Below are positions 26,454 through 34,430 of a stretch of DNA of 64,000 nucleotides, in pieces. The notes beneath the pieces are model-generated. The model had not been told where the DNA came from. It was given only the letters and a program-made list of their open reading frames with translations, and did no database searches. Both the position numbers and the translations under genes were made by a program. The DNA is from JAJRXR01 sp041402005. Its GTDB lineage: Bacteria > Planctomycetota > Phycisphaerae > Phycisphaerales > UBA1924. Position 1 is the stretch's first letter. Each line of letters opens with the position of its first letter. The stretch lies in assembly GCA_041402005.1 (NCBI GenBank), contig JAWKTB010000004.1, positions 62,001 through 126,000 of the forward strand. Reading direction: 5' to 3'.

Positions 26454-27970
26454 GGCGCCGCCTCCCCGCTCGGCTTCTGGGCGGGCGCGGTCCGCGCCGT
26501 CGAGAGCTCGAACGTGAACGAGTTCTCGACGTCCGGGCCCTTGGTCTCGACGTGGTAGTCGCCCATGTCGAGGAGCTTGGCGCGGAGGTCGACGCCGACG
26601 CCCGGGGCCGCGGCGCGCCCGGCGATCTCCAGGGACACCCGCCGATCCACCGACCATCGCCCCGGATACCCCCCGCGTTCGCCGGCGGTGAAGCGGACGG
26701 CGGACTCGTCCGCGCCACTCAAGGAATCCAGCAGCGCTTCGTCCGGCCCCGGCAGCGTCTGGGCGACGCGGTCGATGTGCGCGAGCCAGTCCACGTCCTC
26801 GCTCCGCCAGCGTTCCACGTTGCTCGCTCGCGCGTCGGCGGCGAGGGCGTTGACGTACGCCGTCACCTTGTCCTTGAGCTGGCCCCGGACCTGGTCGCGA
26901 CGCTCGTTCAGGGCCGCGAGATGACGCTGCGACAGCAACCACGCCGTCCCGATGACCGCGATGCCGACGAACGCGAGTCCGAGCGCGACCTGGCGTCGGC
27001 GAGCGCTTTGATCCGGGACGCGTCGGGGCTCGGCGAAGTCCATCAGCCCACGCCCGGCGCGCTCGCGCCGCGCCAGCCCCGCCAGTGGAAGCAACGCCCG
27101 CTGACGCTCCGCCTTCTCGCTGTCCAGCCCCTCAACATTGGGCCAGACCGCCTCGGCGGGGACTTCCAACTCCTCGGCGCACGCGAGCGCAACGTGCCTG
27201 GCCAGGTCATCTCGACCGAGCACGACAACGCCCGAGACGTCCGGCGTGCGCTGTGCGACGCGGAAGCTCATCGCCGTCCGCTTCGCCTCGACCGCGACGC
27301 GCGAGGCGGTGCGATCGGGCGAGCCGACCGCCTCGCCCAGCTCGACGGTGCGGGCGAAGACAAGGTCGCCGTCCTCACACAGCACGAGTTCGACGGAGGA
27401 GGGACCGAGGCTGACGCCAAGGGTCGGCGCCCCGCCCCCACCACCACCGGTGGCCGCGATCAGTTCGGCGACGCCCGCGGCTCGCAGTCGCACGCCCCCG
27501 AGCTTGAGGCCGCACGCGTCGGCGATCTTGCGCCGCCACTCGACGCGTTCGCCCGGGATCGCCCCGACGAGGACGAGCCGTTCGGTTTGCCCGTCGACCC
27601 CGGCGAGGGGGACGTAGTCGATGACCGCGTCCTCGATCGCGACCGCGGCCTGGCGGGTCATCTGGAGACGGACGACGCCGGCCAGTTCGTTCTCCTCGAG
27701 CCCCTCGCCGCCTGGCAGGTGGAGGAGCTTGAGGACGACCTCCGAGCGTGCAACCGCGAAGACGGCTCGTCCCCGCCCGAGATTTGAATCGTCGAGGACG
27801 CGGGCGATCCACGCGCCGACGCTCGACGCGTCGTCGAGGTTCGCGGACTCGGGGCGGCGGGCGCTCGCGGAGGCCTCGACGCGGGGCACGCCGTTGCGCA
27901 CGTCCACCCGGGCGATGGTCAGCGCGTCATGGTCGAGGTCGATGTAGAGGCCGCGCCCATTGACGCTCAT
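26450..27970 (-). CDS. gspL: GspL-like assembly protein (PilM-PilN type)
   Basis: 506 residues. The N-terminal 300 residues have an actin-like (PilM/GspL cytoplasmic) fold: GLYIDLDHDALTIARVDVR, a middle LPGGEGLEENELAGVVRLQM, and GAPTLGVSLGPSSVELVL. One membrane helix (VALGLAFVGIAVIGTAWLLS, about 330-350) is followed by a short coiled coil and a ferredoxin-like periplasmic domain (about 390-490), as in GspL or a PilM-PilN fusion. It links the GspE ATPase to the inner-membrane platform. ATG overlaps the gspK stop and its own stop overlaps the next ATG, so translation is coupled through this part of the operon. The identification is by architecture and position; sequence similarity to proteobacterial GspL looks low. 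Confidence 0.82.
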   Translation of the reverse strand: MSVNGRGLYIDLDHDALTIARVDVRNGVPRVEASASARRPESANLDDASSVGAWIARVLDDSNLGRGRAVFAVARSEVVLKLLHLPGGEGLEENELAGVVRLQMTRQAAVAIEDAVIDYVPLAGVDGQTERLVLVGAIPGERVEWRRKIADACGLKLGGVRLRAAGVAELIAATGGGGGGAPTLGVSLGPSSVELVLCEDGDLVFARTVELGEAVGSPDRTASRVAVEAKRTAMSFRVAQRTPDVSGVVVLGRDDLARHVALACAEELEVPAEAVWPNVEGLDSEKAERQRALLPLAGLARRERAGRGLMDFAEPRRVPDQSARRRQVALGLAFVGIAVIGTAWLLSQRHLAALNERRDQVRGQLKDKVTAYVNALAADARASNVERWRSEDVDWLAHIDRVAQTLPGPDEALLDSLSGADESAVRFTAGERGGYPGRWSVDRRVSLEIAGRAAAPGVGVDLRAKLLDMGDYHVETKGPDVENSFTFELSTARTAPAQKPSGEAAP

Positions 27971-29499
27971 GAGCCACCCCCGCGCGTCCAGCGCCCCGTG
28001 CGTCCGGACAGGCCGCTCGACTTGCCCGCCTCGTCCGGCGTGCCCGACGAATCCGGCGAGTCGCCCGGCGGCGGGCCGAGCGGCTCGTCGTCCCCGAACA
28101 TCGGGTGTCGGTCCGGCCCCTGGCGCAGTCGCCTGAACTCGGGGGTCGGCGCCTCATCACCCGGACCGCCGATCGGGTCGTCCTTGATGCCGGGGTCGTC
28201 GGGCTCGCGCTCGTCACGTCCCAGGGCGCTGAACGCCAAGCTCTCGTCGAGCCCCGTGATCTCGCGGAGCGTCGCCAGGCGCGGACGCTGCGAGGAGATG
28301 TCGATCACCGCCTCGTACTCGACGCGGTCGAGCAGCGAGCGAGTCGTCTCGCTGTCTGATCCGTCGGGCGTCGGCGCCTCGTACCCGCCCTCGATCCGGA
28401 CGCGCCACTGCGTGGACCGCGTCGTCAGCCAGTCGGCGGCCTGCTCGAGCGCCTCGGGGGTCATCACGCCGACCTCGACGGCCCAGGCGATCGAGCCGCG
28501 GGACGCCAGGGGGGTTCGCTCGCGGGCGTCGACGATCGCACGGGCGATTTCATCATCAATGCCGGGGATCGTTGCGAGAACCGCGGCGGGCGCGCGGTTC
28601 ATGTCGACGAGGCCACGCCGGTGCGTCGCGTCGTAGGGCGTGATCGTCTCCAGCAGCGGGCCCCACTGCTCGACGGGGATCGACGCGCCCCGGAGCAACG
28701 CGACGAACTCTCCCATCGACGCGGGGGCGTCGGCGCCGACGCCGATCCCGCCCTTGCCGAAGATGCCCGGGCTCCCGAACCGCTCCCCGATCTGCTGCGC
28801 CATGCTGTCCGACCACCACCCGCCGGGGAAGAGCACGCGCCGAACACCGAGCGTCTCGCCCGCGGCGGCGCCCTGCACGTTCGGATCGAAGCTCCAGACC
28901 GTGAGCAGGTCGATCAGGGGGTGAGAGAACATCGTGGGATCGGCGGACTCACTGAGCGTGGCCTCGCTCGCCAGGCCATCGACCTCCGTCTCGTCCATCA
29001 GGGTCCACCGATCGATCCCGTCCACCCGCGTGAGGGACTCGACGCTTTCGTAGCCGCCCTCGGGACGTCCCGAGACGATGCGCTCGGCGAGCGTCTCGCT
29101 CAGGCCCGGGAGGTTGGCGAGCATCTCCGCCGTCGCGACGTTGATGTCGAGGCGGGCGTTCTCGCTCGTCGCGGGCAAGCCCGAGTCGCTCTGCAACACG
29201 TGGAAGACCAGGTCGCCATCGGGCGACTCGATCGAGAAGCTCCAGCCTTCGGGCAGGACGGGGGCGCCGCCGGCGAGCAGGTCGTCGCGCTGCTCGGCGA
29301 GGCGGGCCATGACCGCCTGGACGCCCGACCACGCCGCGGCACGGGTCTGGGTACGACGCAGTTCACCTCGGGCGGCGTGCGTGCCGGCGTCGGCGCGGAG
29401 CAGCACCGCCGAGCCCACCAGCGCCGCCATCGTGACCACGATCAGCACCGCGAGGATGACGAGCCCTCGCCGCCTGGTTTGGGTCGTGCGCCTCGTCAT
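27967..29499 (-). CDS. gspK: T2SS minor pseudopilin GspK
   Basis: About 510 residues, larger than most GspK (about 300-350). A basic N terminus (MTRRTTQTRRRG) is followed by a membrane/pilin helix (LVILAVLIVVTMAALVGSAVLL) in place of a classic F-T-L-x-E pseudopilin start; GspK typically lacks Glu5, as here. The body has two helix-hairpin-helix-like segments, LDINVATAEMLANLPGLSE and VDMNRAPAAVLATIPGIDD, which are diagnostic for the T2SSK family. The acidic C-terminal 70 residues are low-complexity (Pro/Gly/Asp). GspK caps the pseudopilus with GspI and GspJ. ATG 29499 overlaps the gspJ stop (ATGA). Confidence 0.9.
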   Translation of the reverse strand: MTRRTTQTRRRGLVILAVLIVVTMAALVGSAVLLRADAGTHAARGELRRTQTRAAAWSGVQAVMARLAEQRDDLLAGGAPVLPEGWSFSIESPDGDLVFHVLQSDSGLPATSENARLDINVATAEMLANLPGLSETLAERIVSGRPEGGYESVESLTRVDGIDRWTLMDETEVDGLASEATLSESADPTMFSHPLIDLLTVWSFDPNVQGAAAGETLGVRRVLFPGGWWSDSMAQQIGERFGSPGIFGKGGIGVGADAPASMGEFVALLRGASIPVEQWGPLLETITPYDATHRRGLVDMNRAPAAVLATIPGIDDEIARAIVDARERTPLASRGSIAWAVEVGVMTPEALEQAADWLTTRSTQWRVRIEGGYEAPTPDGSDSETTRSLLDRVEYEAVIDISSQRPRLATLREITGLDESLAFSALGRDEREPDDPGIKDDPIGGPGDEAPTPEFRRLRQGPDRHPMFGDDEPLGPPPGDSPDSSGTPDEAGKSSGLSGRTGRWTRGGGS

Positions 29500-30239
29500 C
29501 CGGTCACCCCCGCCTGGGCCCGAGGGGCGTCGGGGACGGCGAAGACATGCCGACGATCCGGGGCTCGCGTCGGGATCGGCGGCGCGTCCAGCGCGTCCGG
29601 GCCCGCCTCGGGCACGAGCGCGTCGAACTCGTCGGCGAACATCGCCTCGAAGTCGGAGGCCGGCGCCACCTCGTCGCGCACATCTGTCGGACGAGCCGGC
29701 GCGACCTCGGGCAGCGCGGGCGGCGGCCCGAACCAGACGGCGACCTCGACCGCCGTCGGAAGCTCTCCCTCGCTCGCCGAGTCGTACGACCCCCGCCAAC
29801 GCGAGCCCACGTAGAACCGGATGCTCACGTACGAGACGCCTTCGACAAGAACCTCCTCATCGCCCGCGTCGCCGCCGGCGAATGCGTGCGTGCCCACGAT
29901 CGTGCCGTTCGTCGCGTCCCAGCGAAGCCCGAGCTCGATCATGTCGCGGATGGCGTCGTCACCCGCGGGCGCCACGCCCCGGTGCACGATCCGGAGCTCG
30001 CCCTTGCCGCCTGACAGCCCCGCGCCCCCGTCTCCCGTCGCGACCATCGAGCCGCCCAACGCCCGCTCGATCGTCTCGAACAGCTCGCCCGTCTGCGCGA
30101 GGCGCCGGGCGTGCTCGCTCACCGACCGCTCCCGCGACCCCATCTCGATCAGCATCCCGAACGTCAGCCCCGCGACCAGAGCGACCAGCGCGAGCGCCAG
30201 CATCACCTCGATCAGCGTGAACCCGTGCCGGCGGGTCAT
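29496..30239 (-). CDS. gspJ: T2SS minor pseudopilin GspJ
   Basis: About 247 residues. A classic type III signal: MTRRHG, cleavage before FTLIEVMLALALVALVAG, with Glu5 of the mature protein present. The globular part has RERSVSEHARRLAQTGELFE and GVSYVSIRFYVGSRW, in keeping with the GspJ/PilW fold in which a strand near 'v.sl.f.yydg..W' is conserved. The C-terminal 60 residues are rich in Asp, Ala and Pro and may be disordered. It sits between gspI and gspK in the usual order, with 4-base ATGA overlaps on both sides. Confidence 0.88.
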   Translation of the reverse strand: MTRRHGFTLIEVMLALALVALVAGLTFGMLIEMGSRERSVSEHARRLAQTGELFETIERALGGSMVATGDGGAGLSGGKGELRIVHRGVAPAGDDAIRDMIELGLRWDATNGTIVGTHAFAGGDAGDEEVLVEGVSYVSIRFYVGSRWRGSYDSASEGELPTAVEVAVWFGPPPALPEVAPARPTDVRDEVAPASDFEAMFADEFDALVPEAGPDALDAPPIPTRAPDRRHVFAVPDAPRAQAGVTG

Positions 30240-30817
30240 GGCGACGACTCCTCCCGCCGAGCGGTCTCCTCCTCGGAACGCCGGATCGTCTCGACCAGTT
30301 CGTCCTCGTCGCCGACCTTGTCGTCGGGAGCGGCTTCGAGGCGGACGAGCTGGTGGAAGGTAAACGTGTCGCGAGGGCGGCCGTCGCGCGTGGCGGTGAC
30401 GCTGACGAGGGTGAGCCCGTCGAAGGGTGTCGGCTGGGTCTCGATCTCGAGGCGCCACGCCGTGTCGAGGGCGGGGGCGCCGCCCATAAGGGGAAGGTCG
30501 TCCGAGTCGATCGGGGCGAGCGCCGCGTCGTCCGACGCAAGGACTGCTTCCGGATCCCACGCCTGGGCGGGACCCGTGAGGGTCTCGGGCGTGGCGAGCC
30601 CGCCCTCGATCTGGGCGATGGCGCCCTCGGCGAGGTCCGCCGCCTCGCTCATGCCCAGGGCGTGATCAAGGCGCCCCGTCGCGTCGCGGATGATCGAGAC
30701 GAGCAGCGACGAGGCGGCGACGAGCAGCGCCAGCGCCAGCATCGCCTCGAGCAGGAGCGCGGCCCGCCGATGGGCACGACGCACACATACGGGCGCAGAC
30801 AGTCGGCGAGCGTTCAT
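30236..30817 (-). CDS. gspI: T2SS minor pseudopilin GspI-like
   Basis: About 193 residues. The basic leader (MNARRLSAPVCVRRAHRRA) is longer than usual and precedes ALLLEAMLALALLVAASSLL. Glu5 is kept, but the residue before cleavage is Ala where Gly is normal. The body has the GspI-like TWRLEIETQP-style strand (AWRLEIETQPTPFDGLTLVS) and ends in an acidic, Glu/Arg-rich tail. Assignment to GspI rests on order (H-I-J-K) and on this strand. ATG 30817 overlaps the gspH stop; an in-frame upstream ATG at 30853 would lie inside gspH and is rejected. Confidence 0.82.
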   Translation of the reverse strand: MNARRLSAPVCVRRAHRRAALLLEAMLALALLVAASSLLVSIIRDATGRLDHALGMSEAADLAEGAIAQIEGGLATPETLTGPAQAWDPEAVLASDDAALAPIDSDDLPLMGGAPALDTAWRLEIETQPTPFDGLTLVSVTATRDGRPRDTFTFHQLVRLEAAPDDKVGDEDELVETIRRSEEETARREESSP

Positions 30818-31572
30818 GGCGCGTCGCCCCCCTCGCCCGGCGCGCCGAGCCAATCGGTCGGGATCGCGTCATCCGCCGGCTCGTCAGTCTCCGGCCTCTC
30901 CTCGTCCGACGAGCGCCATGCGTTGATCGTCACGCGTCCGGTCCACGCGCTCACCGAGACGACAACCGCACGAGTGGTCGCGACGGCGTCCGGATCAGTC
31001 ACGGACGAGAGATACAGGGCGCCCTTCCCCATGAAGCGCCCCCCTGGAAGGAAGACGCCGAGGAGAATCGGCTCGGGCGCCGCACCGTTTTGGGGTCCAG
31101 AGGGCAACGAAGCCGGTGGCATCGCGTCGAGAGAGGCTCGCATCAACTCCGGCGTCTGTCCCACCGATTCAGGCGGATCGAGCGAGACGACGACGCCACT
31201 CGGGAACGCAAGCAGCTCTCGCCAGTTGAGTTCATCGGAGCCGGGTCGCACGCTGGACGCTGGCGCGCGCGACGCCGACGAGTCGCCGGCGAGGGCATCG
31301 AAGCTCTCGACCTCCTCCGCGTGAGCAATGACCGCGCTCTCGGCGTGCCACGCCCCCGCATCGTCGGGGCGGAGGCGGATCGCCACCCCCAGCCCGGTCT
31401 CGCCCGCCTCGCCCTGGGCCAGGGTGAGGGCCGCGGCCAGGTCCTGCCCGGTCTGATCGAGCGAGCGTGATCCGAGTCGCCCGAGGGCGGCGGGCATGAC
31501 CAGGGCGACCACGACGGCGAGGACGCCCGCCGCGATCATCACCTCGATCACAGAAAATCCCCGCCCGCGCAT
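30814..31572 (-). CDS. gspH: T2SS pseudopilin GspH-like
   Basis: 252 residues. Short leader MRGRG then FSVIEVMIAAGVLAVVVALV, with Gly-1 and Glu5 both in place. The mature protein has the GspH-type helix continuation (RSLDQTGQDLAAALTLAQGEA) and a strand-rich C-terminal domain (FMGKGALYLSSVTDPDAVAT, VSVSAWTGRVTINAW), the last strand being typical of GspH/FimT proteins. Longer than most GspH (about 170) because of an insert around residues 85-150. ATG 31572 is used; there are 66 bases to gspG upstream. Confidence 0.85.
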   Translation of the reverse strand: MRGRGFSVIEVMIAAGVLAVVVALVMPAALGRLGSRSLDQTGQDLAAALTLAQGEAGETGLGVAIRLRPDDAGAWHAESAVIAHAEEVESFDALAGDSSASRAPASSVRPGSDELNWRELLAFPSGVVVSLDPPESVGQTPELMRASLDAMPPASLPSGPQNGAAPEPILLGVFLPGGRFMGKGALYLSSVTDPDAVATTRAVVVSVSAWTGRVTINAWRSSDEERPETDEPADDAIPTDWLGAPGEGGDAP

Positions 31573-31638
31573 TGCCCCGCTCCGCCGGATCCAGCGCCTC
31601 GAAACTCCCCACGCGTCCGTGCGAGCCGTCGTACCTGA

Positions 31639-32193
31639 TCAACCGCCGCCGGAATCAGGCGGCGGGAGCAGACCGCCCCCGTCCGAACCCTCGTCGTCCG
31701 ACGCCGTGGCGTTCAGGTGGATGTCGTCGTCTGTCCCGTCCTCTCGGTCCGGGCCGAAGGACCAGAGGTCGAACGTGGGCTCGGCGGGAACGGACGAGTC
31801 CGAGCTCGTGTCCGTGAAGTCATCGGTCTGCGTCGAGTAGCCCCAGGCGCTCCCCCAGACGTCCGCCGCGACCGGCTTCTCGAGGTACCCGCTCCAGATC
31901 GACTCGTCCGCGTCGGGGTCGAGCTTGCTCCGGTCCCAGAGGACCGCGATCCCCTCGTCCTCGGTCGGGTAGCGACGGAAGTCGAGGCGGAAGGCGCGGA
32001 GCGCACTCTCAATCGACTCCATCTGGACCTTCGTCGTCTGGATGTCGGCCTTGGCCTTCTGGCCGAAGACCGTGATCCCGACGATCCCCGCCAGCAGCAG
32101 CATGATCGCGAGCACGATCATGACCTCGATCACAGAGAACGCCCGGCGGAGGTCACGCCTCCTGGCCCGGCCAGACTCGGCTCTGCTCGTCAT
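31639..32193 (-). CDS. gspG: T2SS major pseudopilin GspG
   Basis: 184 residues. Basic leader ending RRDLRRA, then FSVIEVMIVLAIMLLLAGIV with Glu5; the residue before cleavage is Ala, not Gly. The GspG hallmarks are all present: RLDFRRYPTEDEGIAVLW, a GYLEKPVAADVWGSAWGY segment, and FDLWSFGPDREDGTDDDI, whose Asp residues form the calcium site of GspG. The last 25 residues are Gly/Asp/Pro-rich. It builds the pseudopilus that pushes substrates through the secretin. The gene follows a 261-base leader with a tandem operator-like repeat. Confidence 0.95.
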   Translation of the reverse strand: MTSRAESGRARRRDLRRAFSVIEVMIVLAIMLLLAGIVGITVFGQKAKADIQTTKVQMESIESALRAFRLDFRRYPTEDEGIAVLWDRSKLDPDADESIWSGYLEKPVAADVWGSAWGYSTQTDDFTDTSSDSSVPAEPTFDLWSFGPDREDGTDDDIHLNATASDDEGSDGGGLLPPPDSGGG

Positions 32194-32367
32194 TGTCTTC
32201 CGCGTCCTTTCTGAAGGGCAATCCCCGAACGGGCAGCGCCCCGACTTCCGTGTCGACCCCCGGGCGTCGGCGTCGTGCCGAGCCCTTCCCCATGCCCCGA
32301 CGAACGCCGGGATTGGGAGCCTCTTGCCATCTCTCGAAACCGCCTTGAGGGACGGAGGTTCCGAAGA

Positions 32368-32397
32368 CTAGTCCTCACTAGGTTTAGTCCACACTAG
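32368..32397. promoter_or_regulatory. Tandem operator-like repeat upstream of gspG
   Basis: Two near-identical 13-mers, TAGTCCTCACTAG (32369-32381) and TAGTCCACACTAG (32385-32397), lie in direct repeat 16 bases apart, in an AT-rich patch within very GC-rich DNA. The first is flanked by a C so that CTAGT and ACTAG form a perfect inverted repeat. They lie in the 261-base gap between gspF and gspG (32194-32454), about 175 bases before the gspG start. This suggests a dimeric regulator binding side by side. No other copy was seen in the window. Confidence 0.5.
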
Positions 32398-32454
32398 CGA
32401 GAGATCCCCGGGCCCGCAAGCCCGACCCCTCGATTCGCCCGCCATATGGGGCGA

Positions 32455-33636
32455 TCAGGCCGCCCCGCCGAGTTGGAGCATCGGCACGATGAGCGACGCC
32501 GCGACAACCGCGATCGTCGAGGCGATCACCGCCAGCAGCAGCGGCTCGATCAGGCGGACCGCGATCGTCAGCAGGTGGTCGATTCGGCGCTCGATTGTGT
32601 CGGCGACGTTCAGGAGCACCTTGTCGATCTGGCCCGCCGCCTCCCCCACCATGATCATCTCGACCGACTCTTCGGAGAAGAAGCCGGACTCGCCCAGGGG
32701 CGGGGCCAGCTGCTCGCCCGCCCGGACCGCCTCGGTCGCCTTGTCGATCGCCTCCTCCATTAAGGGGTCGCCCGCGGCGCCCTTCGCAATCCGCATCGCG
32801 TCGATCAGGGGCACACCGTTGGCCTCCATCGTCCCGAGCATCCGGCAGAAGCGGGCCGCCGCGAGATTTCGCACGAGGGGCCCGATGATCGGCACACGCT
32901 GTCGGATCTCGGCGATCCGACGCGCGAACTCGGGGCGGCGCAGCGCCCAGCGGACCCCCACCACCAGCGCGACGATCGCGATCGCGATCAACAGGCCGTA
33001 CCCACGCACCGCGTGCGCCAGCCCGAGCACGACCCGCGTCATGACGGGCAGGGAGTCGAGCTTGGCGAACAGCGGTTCGAACTTGGGAACGAAGAGGCCG
33101 AAGATCGCGATCAGGATCGCGCCGCCGAACGTGACCAGCACGCCCGGGTAGACGAGGCTGCCGACGACTTTCATGCGCAGCTCGGCCTGGCGGGTCACGA
33201 ACGCGCCGAGGCGCTCGAGCACCTGCTCGAGGAACCCGCCCCGCTCGCCGGCGGCAACCATCGCGACGTGCACGTTCGGGAAGACCCGGGTGTGGTCGCC
33301 CATCGCGGTCGCGAGCTCGCCGCCCTCGGCGACGACGTCCGCGACCTGCGACCAGACGCCCGCCAGCCGCTTGTTGCTCTTGCCCCGCCCGAGCAGGCGG
33401 AGGGCGCGGAGCAAAGGCACGCCCGCGTTCAAGAGGTCAGCAAGCTGCGTGTACGAGGTCGCCAGGGCGCGGGGGGCGACGCGGCGCTCACGGCGCTCGC
33501 GGGCCTGGCTGACGGAGATCGGCGTCAGGCGGCGGGACTCGAGCTCGGCGAGGACCGCGCCCTCGCTCGCGCCGGCCAGCGCGCCGGTGATCCGCGCCCC
33601 CGCCGCGTCCAGCGCCTTGTACTCGAACGTGGGCAT
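32455..33636 (-). CDS. gspF: T2SS inner-membrane platform protein GspF
   Basis: 393 residues, normal for GspF/PilC. It starts MPTFEYKALDAAGARITGAL, the family N-terminal strand pair. Two T2SSF helical domains follow, each with the signature RALRLLGRGKSNKRLAGVW / RFCRMLGTMEANGVPLIDAM, and each followed by membrane helices (VLVTFGGAILIAIFGLFVP; GLLIAIAIVALVVGVRWAL; LLAVIASTIAVVAASLIVP). It anchors GspE and the pseudopilus base in the inner membrane. It is the first gsp gene of the minus-strand run and starts 21 bases after the peroxidase gene, so the two may share a transcript. Confidence 0.96.
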   Translation of the reverse strand: MPTFEYKALDAAGARITGALAGASEGAVLAELESRRLTPISVSQARERRERRVAPRALATSYTQLADLLNAGVPLLRALRLLGRGKSNKRLAGVWSQVADVVAEGGELATAMGDHTRVFPNVHVAMVAAGERGGFLEQVLERLGAFVTRQAELRMKVVGSLVYPGVLVTFGGAILIAIFGLFVPKFEPLFAKLDSLPVMTRVVLGLAHAVRGYGLLIAIAIVALVVGVRWALRRPEFARRIAEIRQRVPIIGPLVRNLAAARFCRMLGTMEANGVPLIDAMRIAKGAAGDPLMEEAIDKATEAVRAGEQLAPPLGESGFFSEESVEMIMVGEAAGQIDKVLLNVADTIERRIDHLLTIAVRLIEPLLLAVIASTIAVVAASLIVPMLQLGGAA

Positions 33637-33657
33637 CCTGAGCGGGCGCGCTCGCGC

Positions 33658-34353
33658 CTAGTCCTTCGCGTCGAGGAGCTGGTGGATCTTCTCGATCAGG
33701 CGCTCGTCGTCGGGCTCGACCTTGGAGGCGTACCGGGCGACGAGGCGCCCCTTGCAGTCGACGAGGAACTTGGTGAAGTTCCAGTTCGGGGGACCGCCCA
33801 GCTTGCCCTCCTCGCCGTCGACCTCCTCGATCTTGATCTTGGCCAGGCGCTGGTAGAGGGGGTGCGTGTCGTCGCCCCGCACCGAGATCTTGGAGAACAT
33901 CGGGAAGGTGATGGAGTACTGCGTGTCGCAGAAGGCGGCGATCTCGCTGTCCGAGCCCGGCTCCTGGGCGTGGAAGTTGTTGGCCGGGAAGCCGAGGATC
34001 ACGAGGCCCTTGTCCTTGTTCTCCTCGTAGAGCTTCTCGAGGCCGGCGTACTGGCGGGTGTACCCGCACAGGCTGGCGGTGTTCACGATCAGGACGACCT
34101 TGCCCTTGAACTCGTGGAGGTCCTTGGGCTCGCCGTCGAGCATGGGCATGGTGTAGCCGAGGACGAACCGGGGGTCCGCCATTTCCTCCGGGGTCGCGGC
34201 GCTGGCAAGGGCGGCGGGCTGATTCATCGAGGCCTTCTCCTCGGGCTCACGCGAGGCGTTCGGGAACAGCATGATGAAGATCGGGGTGAAGATCGCGGCC
34301 CAGACGCCAGCGTTCATCCCCCCTCGGCTCCCCCGGCAGCAGCACAATCTCAT
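33658..34353 (-). CDS. Glutathione peroxidase family protein (Cys type), membrane-anchored
   Basis: 231 residues. The GPx fold is clear: VVLIVNTASLCGYTRQYAGLE holds the peroxidatic Cys in place of selenocysteine, LGFPANNF is the second motif, and WNFTKFLVDCKG the third with the catalytic Trp/Asn. The usual FPCNQF Cys is Ala here. The N terminus has an extra hydrophobic segment (AGVWAAIFTPIFIMLFP, about 15-31), so the enzyme may be anchored or exported. ATG 34353 is set by a perfect AAGGAGGT ribosome site (34359-34366) 5 bases upstream; ATG 34317 would omit the first 12 residues. It reduces lipid or hydrogen peroxides using thioredoxin or glutathione-like donors. Confidence 0.92.
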   Translation of the reverse strand: MRLCCCRGSRGGMNAGVWAAIFTPIFIMLFPNASREPEEKASMNQPAALASAATPEEMADPRFVLGYTMPMLDGEPKDLHEFKGKVVLIVNTASLCGYTRQYAGLEKLYEENKDKGLVILGFPANNFHAQEPGSDSEIAAFCDTQYSITFPMFSKISVRGDDTHPLYQRLAKIKIEEVDGEEGKLGGPPNWNFTKFLVDCKGRLVARYASKVEPDDERLIEKIHQLLDAKD

Positions 34354-34382
34354 GGGCGACCTCCTTCGCGTCCTTCCGCCGA

Positions 34383-34388
34383 ATTGTA
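34383..34388 (-). promoter_or_regulatory. -10 element candidate for the peroxidase gene
   Basis: On the minus strand the 77-base divergent gap contains GCTACAATTCGG; TACAAT matches the -10 consensus at five of six positions and would give a leader of about 24 bases that includes the strong ribosome site. A near-identical GCTACAATCGCG precedes serA at 40,313-40,318. The -35 is weak in both. Confidence 0.45.
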
Positions 34389-34430
34389 GCGGGACGGGCC
34401 TCGTGGGTGGCGCCCGCTAGAGTTTGGGCA

